A model generated the notes under the pieces. It saw only the letters and a list, made by a program, of their open reading frames with translations. It searched no databases and was not told the DNA's origin. A program made the position numbers and the translations under genes. This document shows positions 1-8,436 of a DNA stretch of 14,870 nt, piece by piece. The stretch comes from Funneliformis mosseae (taxonomy: Eukaryota; Glomeromycota; Glomeromycetes; Glomerales; Glomeraceae), in contig CAJVPP010002435.1 of the NCBI GenBank assembly GCA_910592005.1, positions 1 to 14,870 of the forward strand, given 5' to 3'. The stretch's first letter is position 1, and each line of letters starts with the position of its first letter.

Positions 1-720
1 GGATTTAAGTCATAGCTATTGCCTCCCTGACTTCAAATCATAGTTAACTTATTTGACGGAAAGAGTAACGTTAACAAGAGTTTCAAGTTATAAATAAAGA
101 AATTAATTTAAATCTATATAAACTACTTTTCCCTTCAACGTTATCTTTTACCTAGGATTATTATGATACCTTATACTAACTTGCTATTGAGTTCATCATT
201 ATGAGTTTAACTAACATATTTTAAATTCTAAGACGTGATAAATTATTGAGTTGATTCAAGTATAACAGATGCCTGTAGGACTTAGAGAAAATCCTAAGAT
301 CAGAAACTTCAATGTGTAAAATCAGCTGTTGCAACCTTTCAACTTAGACATTAAGATAAATGAAATGAACCTGATAATAACAGAAACCTTAAAGAATGTT
401 TTTTTTACATTTAAGGATTCTTAATATCAGAAGATGGTTATCATTTAAAATTGAATAATGAATCTATCACACTTTAAGCTCATATTATAGTATATTCAAA
501 AAATTACGAGTTATTATAACAATTATTATATATATTACAAATAATTTATTATATTACAGATAAGCCAAATAAAAGATATAAATGAAAATATATTACTACT
601 AATGTCAATCTTTGATAAAACTAGATGTTGATTTCTAAATTTAAAAAGATGCAAATTTCTGCTGAACTTTTAAATATTATATATTTTTATTATACAAGTT
701 ATCTTTTAATAAATAGTTTT
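1..720. other. AT-rich region, no gene supported
   Basis: All frames are broken by frequent stops. I see short open stretches but nothing with a recognisable motif. The first 400 bases are slightly less AT-rich than what follows and hold a few CpG sites. They could be old transposon sequence, but no terminal repeat or domain identifies it. Confidence 0.5.
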
Positions 721-1082
721 TTTTTATTAGTTTCTACTATAACATAACAAGATATTACTATAATAGAATAAAATGTGACTACAATACAACAAAATATTAA
801 TATATTATCAATTCTTCACTCTGTAAATTTTCACCTTAAAAATTCACCTTTTAAAGAAAATATTCACATAATGAAAAGTATGACTTTTACCAATCTTATT
901 GATTTTGTTTTTTCTGCTGGTCCATTAAAAGATAAATGATTTGTTTTATAATTATTACTTGAAGCAGAAGGAAACAATTTTTACCTGAACAAATTATACA
1001 TGATATTTTTTATAAAGAATATGCCAATGTATAGGTTGATATAGAAAAAATAATTTTAAATTATGATGATCTTTTTGATTGA
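721..1082 (+). pseudogene. Decayed reading frame of unknown family
   Basis: I do not recognise this protein. Frame 1 (phase of 721) reads with few interruptions through very AT-rich DNA: stops at 745-747 and 769-771, then a clean stretch of about 55 codons from 772 to the TGA at 937-939, another stop (TAA) at 949-951, and on to about 972. The TGA at 937 sits where a Trp codon would fit (preceded by Asp-Lys, followed by Phe-Val-Leu). Near 973 the readable frame shifts to the phase of 975. It continues with residues like PEQIIHDIFYKEYANV and ends at TGA TAG (1080-1085). Stop-poor reading in such AT-rich DNA suggests a former gene, probably transposon-borne given its setting, but chance cannot be excluded. 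Confidence 0.3.
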
Positions 1083-1799
1083 TAGTGAAAAAATATTAAT
1101 TTTACATTTATTAGCGAATATATATATATTAATAGATAGTAATAAAATTAAAGTTTATATAATTTTTAGTTATAAAAAAAGTTCAATTAAGTTGTTTAAT
1201 AAAATTATAAAATTAAAATTTATAAAAATATAATAAATCTAAAATTATATATTTTAAAGTATTAAAAATATTAAATGAAATAAATAAAAATATTAAAAAA
1301 AATTAATATAATTTTTTATAATTTTTTATAATTTTAGTAATAATCTGTCACACTACATCAGGATCATATTACAAAGGTATTCTGTAAATTAATAATAATA
1401 TGTTAGTAATTTTAATTTTCAACTAAAAACAAAAAAAAATCAAAAAAGTACAACTTACTAATTCATAATTTAAGTTGATTATTTATTATAAACTAAAAAA
1501 TAAACTTAAAGAACAAATAATAAGTAATCAAAAAAGAAAAAATTATAAAAAAGCTAATCTAACAATCTGTAATCATAAAACTAAAGAATGAATCATAATA
1601 AAACCTAATGCAAACTTAAACTACTTTCTTGTAGAACAAATATTTAGTATTTTTAAACATTAAATCACAGATGTAAATAATATTATATTAATATAGGTGT
1701 ATTAACTACTATATGATATTATTTTTTTTCTATTTTTTATAATATATAATTATTTTTTAACGTAAAAAAATTTATTTAAATTTAAATAACAAATTAATT
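1083..1799. other. Low-complexity AT-rich DNA
   Basis: Almost only A/T runs and short AT microsatellites (for example 1119-1131). No open frame of note. The stretch may include the 3' flank and lost terminal repeat of the minus-strand transposase relic that ends near 1800. I could not match a convincing terminal inverted repeat. Confidence 0.5.
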
Positions 1800-2178
1800 A
1801 CAAATATTTAGCATGTTTAAGACATGATTTTGTCAAAATTATACTAATTGTTAAATAACAAAAATTTAATGTATCAACTGGATTTTTTATAGATTTCACT
1901 CAAACATGATGTTAAATTAAATAATTTTTAATATAAAAAAATTCATGCTTTATCTGAAATAATATAATTAAATTAAATTAATGTAATATATTAAAATATA
2001 TAAAAGAATTAAATTATTAAATTCTTATTGAATTATAATCAGGAAAGTAAAGTGGTAAAAATTCAAGCTTTATTTCTATTTTTTCACAAATATCTCATAA
2101 ATATTAGCTCTTATATATAGAATCATTATCTAAAACTAAAATATTATATTATACAAGATATGATAATATTTATGAAAA

Positions 2179-2261
2179 CTATTATAAAATATATAAATAT
2201 ATTAAATTTTATGTTTATTTTAATATACAAATATTAAAAAAAATAAAAAATATATATATAC
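2179..2261 (-). other. Putative intron 2 of the transposase relic
   Basis: The minus-strand exon ends GAAAATATTTTG. The 83-base insert starts GTATATAT and ends AATAG. The next exon continues in phase 0 into the block leading to the second catalytic Asp. Without the insert, the spacing between the IENIL block and the PYPG-like block of the family becomes normal. Confidence 0.6.
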
Positions 2262-2561
2262 CAAAATATTTTCAATAAAATTTGTATAATCTTCAGAGTT
2301 TATTGATTCTTCTTGAATTCCATATGCTAACAGATCATATATATACAATGTATCTTCTATTATATATTTTTGATCTCTAACAAAAAATGCAGATTTTTTT
2401 GCATAACATTCATTAATATTCTATATATATCTGCATAATAGGATTCATCTATCATAAGTTGATTCATCAGAAAACACTAATTGATTTAGTAAATACAGAA
2501 ATATACGTAAAATAAAATTTGTACAGTCATTTTTATTTCTTTCTTACACAGATTTAGATAA

Positions 2562-2624
2562 CTATACAGTATAATATAAATATATTATAAAAAATTAAAA
2601 TAATAAGATATAAATATATAATAC
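2562..2624 (-). other. Putative intron 1 of the transposase relic
   Basis: On the minus strand the exon ends CACAAACAA, followed by GTATTA..., and the next exon begins TTATCTAAA after ...CTGTATAG. Removing these 63 bases joins His-Lys-Gln to Leu-Ser-Lys in phase 0, which restores the family's conserved block before the ERN motif. The intervening bases are almost pure A/T. Confidence 0.6.
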
Positions 2625-2669
2625 TTGTTTGTGAGTAATCCTAGGTGATATATTGCTCTTCATATTATA

Positions 2670-3812
2670 CAGTTCTCAAAAAATGTAATGAGAATAAAAT
2701 GTAATAAAAAAACTTAAAAAGTTACACTAAAATAATGCTATACTATAATATCCTCTTTGTGGAAAAATGATACTTACGACATCTATACTTTACATAAACT
2801 AACTTCTATTCCTCTTTCTACTATTTATAAATATATCAAAAAACTTAAAAAAAATACTACTTTAAATCCTTTACCTCAACCTGAAAGACTAAAGAAACTT
2901 TTTTCTAAAAAACGTCATTATGTTAGTCAGCTTATTTTAATAAATAAACTCTCAACATATACTGAGCTTGCAAATATTTAAATGTCAAGTATACTAACCT
3001 TAATATAACTGATCGCACAGTACTTAATGAGTTTCATGATCTTAATTATATTTGTAAAGTTCTAAAATCTATATCCTTTTCTACAAACAAATACAAATAG
3101 AAGCATATTGAATTTGTTACAAATATAAAAATCAAAACTGGAATAAAGTCATTTTTTCTGACGAAGTTACATTTCAGATATTTAGGAATACTCAAAAGTA
3201 TTCTACAAAGTTGATACAAAACCTCCATAAAAGCCTATGGTAAAACATTCATACAAAGTTCATATGTGAAATGCATTTTCAATCAAAGATCAAATTGGTA
3301 TCCTTCTTTTTACTAGAAATATAGATAGTGCTTTTTATTGTGAAATTTTAAAGGAAAATCTCTTTGACAATACTAATTTTGAGGTTAATAGACTGGCTAT
3401 CAAACAGCCTCAATCTCAACTCTATAGAAAATTTATGAAAAATAATGAAAAGCTATATAGAGAAAAAGGTTAACAAACTGGTGGTTAAAAAAAGTCTAAT
3501 TACTATAGATGTTTTTTATGAGATAATTTAAAAAAAAATGGGAGGAAGTTGAGTCTAAAATTTTCATTAATTTAATCTGTAGCATGCCATTGAGATTAGA
3601 ACAGGTAATCAAATGAAATAGTAATAAGGCAGATTACTAAATAATTTTTTAGAATATAATTATAGTATGATAAACAACTTTTTATAAATTTTTCATATAT
3701 TTTTGACCTTTATTTGTTATACAATAAATAAAAATATAATTTTCATTATTTTTTTTAGAACTGTAACTTTAGTTTTCTGTCAGTTTTATAATAGTTTTAT
3801 GAGAGTTCTAGA
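2670..3812 (+). mobile_element. Degenerate Tc1/mariner element, about 1.14 kb
   Basis: The element is bounded by TA at 2668-2669 and TA at 3813-3814, the usual Tc1/mariner target. Its imperfect terminal inverted repeats are about 60 bp. The left end runs from CAGTTCTCA at 2670 through AAAAAGTTACA to about 2730. The reverse complement of the right end (3812 back to about 3745) shares CTCTCATAAAACT, CTAAAGTTACA and a TAATGA block in the same order. Length and layout fit a Tc1 element with one transposase, whose remains fill the interior. The outermost bases match poorly, so the exact ends are uncertain by a few bases. It lies inside the minus-strand transposase relic. Confidence 0.7.
2757..3640 (+). 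pseudogene. Tc1-like transposase relic (frameshifts, stops, internal deletion)
   Basis: The pieces lie in family order but in changing frames. A helix-turn-helix segment reads TSIPLSTIYKYIKKLKK (2805-2855 area), with the first break at TAA 2979. The phase of 2981 follows (NITDRTVLNEFHDLNY) with TAG at 3098. The phase of 3139 then gives WNKVIFSDEVTFQIF, with catalytic Asp at 3160-3162. The phase of 3201 gives KVHM-stop-NAF (TGA 3267, normally Trp) and DSAFYCEILKENLFDN. The phase of 3391 gives DWLSNSLNLNSIENL-stop (TGA 3436, normally Trp), with the last catalytic Glu at 3427-3429. A C-terminal block like KKWEEVESKIFINLI..SMPLRL ends at TAA 3638-3640. The block with the second Asp (normally ..QQDNDPKHT) is missing, which indicates an internal deletion near 3365-3390. 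The first 3 bases at 2757 are TTG, so no valid start survives. Confidence 0.8.
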
Positions 3813-3814
3813 TA

Positions 3815-3855
3815 CTACCAAATCACTACCATAGTAATTCTTTAGATTATATATT
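3815..3855 (-). pseudogene. Upstream fragment of the minus-strand transposase relic
   Basis: Removing the Tc1 element and one TA copy lets the minus-strand frame run straight on: ...Ile-Trp-stop(TAG 3817-3815)-Tyr-Asn-Met and into the 2667 segment. An Ile-Trp-Arg-Tyr/Leu motif just before the ..K.LSK..ERN block is typical of this transposase class, and TAG could derive from an Arg codon. A possible third acceptor (TTTTTAG, AG at 3857-3856) precedes the fragment. It is short, so the assignment rests on phase continuity and motif order. Confidence 0.45.
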
Positions 3856-4041
3856 CTAAAAATCAGTTAAAAATTATGTCATAGTATCAGTTAAAATTAA
3901 TCGCAGATTTATATTGAATTATTATACTACTTAACACCTTTTTTTATATCATTTTGAATCCTAAAGAGTGCCAAACAGATGTAAAAGGAAAGAACCTCTT
4001 AATACTCTAACAAATAACCAAAAAGACTCAGAAGGAGATAA

Positions 4042-4128
4042 ATAAATAGATAGTTCTTTACTATAAAAAGGCTATAAAAGTATATAAATAGATGAATACT
4101 TCTTTAATACTAAAAAGGCTAAAGATAG
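4042..4128 (+). repeat. Direct repeat of about 40 bp, two diverged copies
   Basis: Copy 1 (4042-4080) and copy 2 (4084-4128) share the order ATAAATAGAT, then TTCTTTA, then ACTA(T)AAAAAGGCTA. Copy 2 has a few inserted bases. The copies are adjacent, so this is a small tandem duplication in the repeat-rich compartment. Confidence 0.6.
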
Positions 4129-4292
4129 GAAGAAAAATATAGTAAATCAGTTATAAAGTTACCATTAGATCAAAGAGATACAGTCATTATTAAATTATTA
4201 AGTTACTATTAGATTAAAGAATTATGCTAAAATAATATAGTAGGAACTAAATAAAATAATAGCTAAAAGAGTAAAAAGGAATCTGAAATTTG

Positions 4293-4464
4293 AGTTATAG
4301 AATTACCAATAGGTTATGGAGTTACTAATAAGTTATGTAATTAGATTATGAAGTTATCATTAAGTTATATAATTAGGTTATGAAATTACTATTAGATTAT
4401 GTAATTACTATTAGATTATGAGTTATATTAGATTATGAAGTTACCATTAAATTATAAAGTTATC
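4293..4464 (+). repeat. Degenerate 19-bp minisatellite
   Basis: About ten imperfect units of consensus TTATGAAGTTACTATTAGA follow one another, with some units shortened (for example GTTATGTAATTAGA). Related single units occur just upstream at 4150-4230 (AGTTACCATTAGAT, AGTTACTATTAGATT). There is no coding potential across it. Confidence 0.65.
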
Positions 4465-5872
4465 TTCATAACCTGATCTAAGTCATCAGTGATTTTTTGA
4501 CATGATCATGTTAAAGAGTTACTAATGACTATTTTATATAAATATCATATATCATTATTTTAATAAAGTGATGAATTTCAATTTATATTTATTAATAAAA
4601 TATAATCTTTAATAATCTAAAACTTATATTCTTACTATTTTTAATTTTTCTTAAACATAAATTATCAATAATGATAATTTGACTCTTTAACTTAATTAAC
4701 TTATATTTATTTATTTTATAATTTAATAAACTTATACTTCTATTAGTAAATAATAATTTTTACCTAAGAATCAAATATTTAGGTTTAAGTTAATTCAATA
4801 TAAATTAAAACTGAAAAATTTGATTAAAAATATGAAAATTTGAAAATTCTTATATTTAAGATTAATTTATATAAATATAAAAAAATTTTATTATAATTTT
4901 ATTTATTATTATTTCTAATTTAAGTTAACTGGTATAATGCTTTATAAGGATCAGATTAAGTTAGATATATATTTGAACTTAAATTATTAATAATTACAGA
5001 TCTTGAATTTAACTTAATCTGATTATATTCAATTAGATTTTACTTAATCTGATTATTACTTAACTAAGAATTTTAATAATATTAATACTGATAATAAAAC
5101 AATTAAAAATAATATATTTTATTTATTAAAAAAGTATCAGTCATTTAAAAATTTTTAATGTTATTTATTTTTAATTTTTATTTTTTATTTTAATTATTTA
5201 TTAATTCTAATTATATTATCTTTTTTACTTTAAGATATTCACATATATATACAAATTGTATTAGTTTTAAAACTACATCTTTTGGTTGATATTAGATTAA
5301 TATTACCAGAAAAAACTCAATCTATTAAAACATTTGTTGCTTTATTAAAAAATATATTAATTAATATTTAATAATTGATATTTTTTTTACTTGTAATTAT
5401 AAGATATTTTCTAGTTATTTATAGTTAAATATAGATATTTAATTCATGTAACTATATAATCTAATTGAATTAATAAATTGAATAAATTATATCTTTTATT
5501 ATATATATACTTCTTATTATAAAATATATATATATATATTATTATAAGGAACTAAATGTTTACTATCAAATGTATTAATTACTTTATTTTTTTATCTACT
5601 TTTAAATACAATATTTATACTTTTTTCTTTTTTACTTTATTTGATAAATATCTAAAAATTTTTGAATAAATAAAAAAGTAAATTTATAATTTCTTTATTC
5701 TTTTATATATGTCTTTCTATTATTACAATTACTATACTTATTTTCATTTTATTTGATTATATCTTTCTTTCTATAAAAATGGAAAGATCAAAAGAAAAAA
5801 ATTCTTTTTTTTTATTTATTAAATTTCACTTAATACTATTTATTTTTATAGATGTTTCTAAATAAGGTTATA
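4465..5872. other. CpG-free AT-rich stretch with one inverted repeat
   Basis: No ORF of note and no CpG dinucleotide. It contains an AT dinucleotide run at about 5526-5540 and the inverted repeat annotated at 4950-5023. Long A/T homopolymers and dense stops argue against any surviving gene. Confidence 0.55.
4950..5023. repeat. Inverted repeat, 13-bp arms
   Basis: ATCAGATTAAGTT at 4950-4962 is perfectly complementary to AACTTAATCTGAT at 5011-5023. A further direct copy of ACTTAATCTGATTA follows at 5042-5055. It could be the core of an old foldback element. No flanking duplication is clear. Confidence 0.55.
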
Positions 5873-6067
5873 TTAAATAATAAACTTAAATAATAATATA
5901 CTTGAAATTTTAAATGATTGTATTTTTGATTTTTGATGCAAAGTCAAAAAAAAAAAATTATTGATTTTTGTTTTAATTGTTTCTGTTTTTATATTTTCAT
6001 CAAACGCATGGTTATGCGAATATTGACAAAAAAAATTGTTAAAATTTTCTATATTTACATCATACAT
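5873..6067 (-). CDS. Small hypothetical ORF, 64 residues, doubtful
   Basis: This is an ATG-started minus-strand ORF with no recognised domain. The first half has ordinary composition (Asn, His, Asp, Glu). The second half is Phe/Lys/Ile-rich, as expected from AT-rich non-coding DNA. A GTATAT...TTTAG segment overlapping its 3' end could act as a short intron, so only the first part might be an exon. It straddles the change from CpG-free to CpG-containing DNA. There is no supporting homology or promoter, and it may well be chance. Confidence 0.15.
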   Translation of the reverse strand: MYDVNIENFNNFFCQYSHNHAFDENIKTETIKTKINNFFFLTLHQKSKIQSFKISSILLFKFII

Positions 6068-6173
6068 TAAATGTTAGAAAATATGCTTATAGTATTGATC
6101 ACGTAAAAAGGATTATATATTAAATATCAGTTGCAAAGTTAATTTACCATCAAAAGGGATAATATCTTTCGAG

Positions 6174-6483
6174 CAGTGATGGCAAATGATCAGGTCATTT
6201 GGCGATTTTGAAATGATTTCTGAATGACCTTCGAATGACCTTCGAATGACCTGGTCATTTGAGGTCATTTGTCGTTTGGTCATTTATATGTAATACAGGC
6301 CAAATTTTATATGCTGGCCAGAATTACAAATTTATATCACCTGAAATATTTATGAAAACGTTCGGAAACATAATTATTTTGGCCATAATTATTGAGATCA
6401 CATGATATAATTTTAAATGACCTGGTCATTTGTCATTTAATGTTGAGTCATTTGAGGTCATTTAGGTCACTTGCTATCAATTG
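6174..6483. mobile_element. hAT-like MITE, about 310 bp
   Basis: The ends are inverted repeats. The left end is CAGTGATGGCAAATGATC. The right end reads, in reverse complement, CAATTGATAGCAAGTGACC (one gap). CAGTGATGGCAA resembles hAT-type termini. The interior is built from about ten copies of GGTCATTT or its complement (A/G)AATGACC in both orientations, clustered near both ends, including two palindromic AATGACCTGGTCATT units. No transposase frame is present. No 8-bp target duplication is convincing, which fits an old copy. The class assignment is inferred from the ends only. Confidence 0.6.
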
Positions 6484-6660
6484 TAAACATAAGTAGAAAT
6501 AAGAGAACCAATTTTAAAACCCTCGCTTAAATTTCACAAATTTTTAAAATAATAAATTGATAAGGGGTGATAGTTTGTTTTTAAAGATTAATTAGATTAA
6601 TTTATGACTTTATATGGAATGTAGAGTTAAATAATAGTAACAACCGTGGAAAGTTCTAAA

Positions 6661-6912
6661 GTCGACTCAGCCAGTCGTTAGACCCTTTTCGACTCAGAAA
6701 ACGACTGAGTCGCGACTCTCACTTGAAATAATTTTATTATTAGCATGAAAAAAAATTAAAAATAACTAATATTATAAATTTTCTCCAGAATTGAACCCCA
6801 TTCGTCTAAAATTTGAAACTTTTATTTAATTGAGAAATACGCGATGTCTGAAATTATATAAAATTTGAATCAGCGACTTTCAGTCACGGTTCAGAGTCAT
6901 GTGCAGAGTCGA
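6661..6912. mobile_element. MITE-like element with GTCGACTC ends, about 252 bp
   Basis: The left end is GTCGACTCAGCC. The right end in reverse complement is GTCGACTCTGCA. Both are flanked by TAAA (6657-6660 and 6913-6916 read as TAAA), a possible target duplication. Internal GACTCA/TGAGTC motifs include a hairpin with arms CGACTCAG (6690-6697) and CTGAGTCG (6705-6712). No coding capacity. Superfamily unknown to me. Confidence 0.55.
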
Positions 6913-6914
6913 CT

Positions 6915-7322
6915 AAATACTAATAGTTAATTCCTTGTCTTGTTCTACTTGCAGATATACTAATTAATTTAAAAATATTTTCATTTCTTTTGATACATTA
7001 TATTATATCACATTTGATTTATCTTTTTCTAACTACAAAAAAATTTCTTGATCTCAAATAAGTTAAATTCAATTACATTTCTTTGTTTTCGGCAAATAAT
7101 ATATATATATATATTTTTTATTGAAGTGGATACCCTACTTTGTCTTCGACTTTATTTATTTCTTGAATTTATATACTTATATCTTAACGAGTTATCCTTT
7201 ACTTTTTAGGGTCAGGGCGTAGTTGACTAATAATTTGATAAAAATTATCTGCCCAGCAACAGCAGGAAAACTTCGCCCAGATAAGGTTTGAACAGCTAAA
7301 CAACCTCATAAAGGCAAAAACT
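6915..7322. other. Intergenic region, no gene seen
   Basis: It contains an AT dinucleotide run (about 7097-7113) and a short inverted pair, TTATCTG near 7244 and CAGATAA near 7279. No open frame with protein-like content was found. Confidence 0.45.
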
Positions 7323-7324
7323 TA

Positions 7325-7436
7325 TTCAAATAAGAAGCATTTCTCATGAAGGAAAATTCTCTAAAGGCTATTCCATTCATAAGGAATGCTCGGAAATTCC
7401 GCGGATGATTCCTTGACGATCCGAACTTGATTTGAA
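7325..7436. mobile_element. TA-flanked MITE, 112 bp
   Basis: The left end is TTCAAATAAG. The right end in reverse complement is TTCAAATCAAG. Both ends sit beside TA dinucleotides (7323-7324, 7437-7438), as in Tc1/mariner-derived MITEs. Weaker inverted similarity continues inward (CATGAAGGAA against TCAAGGAAT). It is too short to encode protein. Confidence 0.5.
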
Positions 7437-7618
7437 TAGTAGATATCAGAAATGGTAATTTTTTTATTTTAAAAAAATTTAATAAATTCTCTTTAGGCAG
7501 ATTCCGTTCTTCACTGTATTATTCAAAAATCCATTTGGATAAATATGTAAAGTAAAATTTATCGACTCTTGATAAATAAAACTTCACGTTTATTAATGAT
7601 GCTTTGGTTGATAGTTAA

Positions 7619-7867
7619 ATCTACATCTTCAAATACAACAATGATTTTTGTGATAATTCATGTGATAATGATGGTAAATGCAATTGGAATTTTTTTTTTT
7701 GTTATAAAATTTATAAAATGGTATTATCAGAAACAAAATAACATCATTATAATTTCTGTAATTATCCTAAGAAATCATTCAAGCAAATAACGAATACCCA
7801 GCTTACCGAAGACGTGAAATTAGAGATGGAAATTGATAAGACAAAAATGGGTTGTACTGCATATTGA
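7619..7867 (+). pseudogene. Possible BED-type zinc-finger relic
   Basis: Eighty-two codons in the phase of 7619 are interrupted by a single TAA (7739-7741). The order of residues is CNWNFFFCYK, then HHYNFCNYPKKSF, then ITNTQL and a charged tail ending CTAY-stop (TGA 7865-7867). A Trp-Asn-Phe-Phe, then Cys-x2-(Cys), Lys-Ser and Thr-Asn-Thr-x-Leu order recalls BED fingers at the N-terminus of hAT transposases. However, the second Cys is Pro and the His pair is absent. No valid ATG opens it, because a stop lies at 7616. The resemblance is loose and may be accidental. Confidence 0.2.
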
Positions 7868-8340
7868 TAGGACTCGTGGTAGGATCTCAATGCAATTTTA
7901 ATAATTTGGCAACCAATAAATGTAAATCTTTAACATTGCTTCTGCAAGTTGCGCCATAATTCCAACCACATAGTTTGTTATGATTACAAAATTTGGATTC
8001 GATTAAGTATTATTAAGATTTAATTCTTTGAAGAATTTAATTTTATCAGCATGCGACTTTAAAATATTTATTATTGTCATATTACTATGCATTTAATTAA
8101 ACAAAGATTAATAAACAAATTTGGTATTGGAACCGGTTAATTTCAACGGAAATTTATCCTTACAAATAATTTCTTTCAATGCACTTATGTAAAATATATG
8201 CACTTTCGATATATTCGCTGTCATTGCAATTATAATTGGGGTTTAAAAAGTTATATTTTGGCTTTTATCAAGAATGAGTAATTTACTTTAAAGACTTTTT
8301 TTCCACAAGAAAGTCTAAATAATCCCTTAATTATTTTTTA
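7868..8340. other. Intergenic region, no gene seen
   Basis: Moderately AT-rich with scattered CpG. A short hairpin with arms AGACTTT (8292-8298) and AAAGTCT (8310-8316) lies near its right end. Short minus-strand open stretches exist but carry no recognisable motif. Confidence 0.45.
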
Positions 8341-8436
8341 ACTGCGGTTAATCGGGTAATTGTTTAATCGGTTTAACCAAATATTTACCAGTATTAATTA
8401 GCCCGATTGGCGGTTAACCAAACTTGGTTAACCAGT
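8341..8436. mobile_element. Short foldback element rich in GGTTAA motifs
   Basis: It begins ACTGCGGTTA and ends TAACCAGT, so the tips are inverted (ACTG...CAGT). Inside, CGGTTAATCGGGTAATT faces AATTAGCCCGATTGGCGGTTA, and two GGTTAACC palindromes lie near the right end. At 96 bp it cannot code. It resembles a MITE or the remnant of a larger element. The target duplication is unclear. Confidence 0.5.

Larger units (their letters stand above)
1800..2667 (-). pseudogene. Tc1/mariner-superfamily (DDE_3-type) transposase relic with introns
   Basis: Dead DDE transposase read right to left; an intact copy would cut and paste its own element in the nucleus. Conserved blocks appear in the right order. 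A helix-turn-helix end reads about HKQ/LSKSV..ERNKND (2640-2525). The first catalytic Asp is in LVFSDES (2466-2468). A KKSAFFVRDQKY block follows. The second Asp is in ILVLDND (2128-2130), and LEFLPLYFPDYN ends at 2032. The last acidic residue would fall at 2023-2025, 34 residues after the second Asp as in DD34E enzymes, but the codon there is AGA. A degenerate C-terminus seems to run to about 1800. Several in-frame stops sit where Gln or Arg codons fit the family. Two GT-AG introns interrupt it in phase 0. The 5' part is cut at 2668 by the Tc1 element and resumes at 3815. Confidence 0.75.

Noticed and set aside
3046..3228. 60-codon minus-strand open frame
   Set aside because: It lies opposite the Tc1 transposase relic, where the plus strand shows clear family motifs. 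It is a shadow frame.
1340..4530. Possible terminal inverted repeats of the minus-strand transposon (CTGTCACACTACATCAGG near 1347 against the region near 4470-4505)
   Set aside because: Only scattered short matches after several gaps. Not better than chance in AT-rich DNA, so the outer element limits are left undefined.
1..6000. Classical RIP as the cause of decay
   Set aside because: The TGG-to-TGA changes do not fit the CpA preference of RIP, and only single copies are visible here. CpG deamination or general decay is as likely.
7569..7790. 73-codon plus-strand open frame
   Set aside because: It starts with TTG and is a hydrophobic Ile/Met-rich product of AT-rich DNA. The neighbouring frame looks more protein-like, though also weak.
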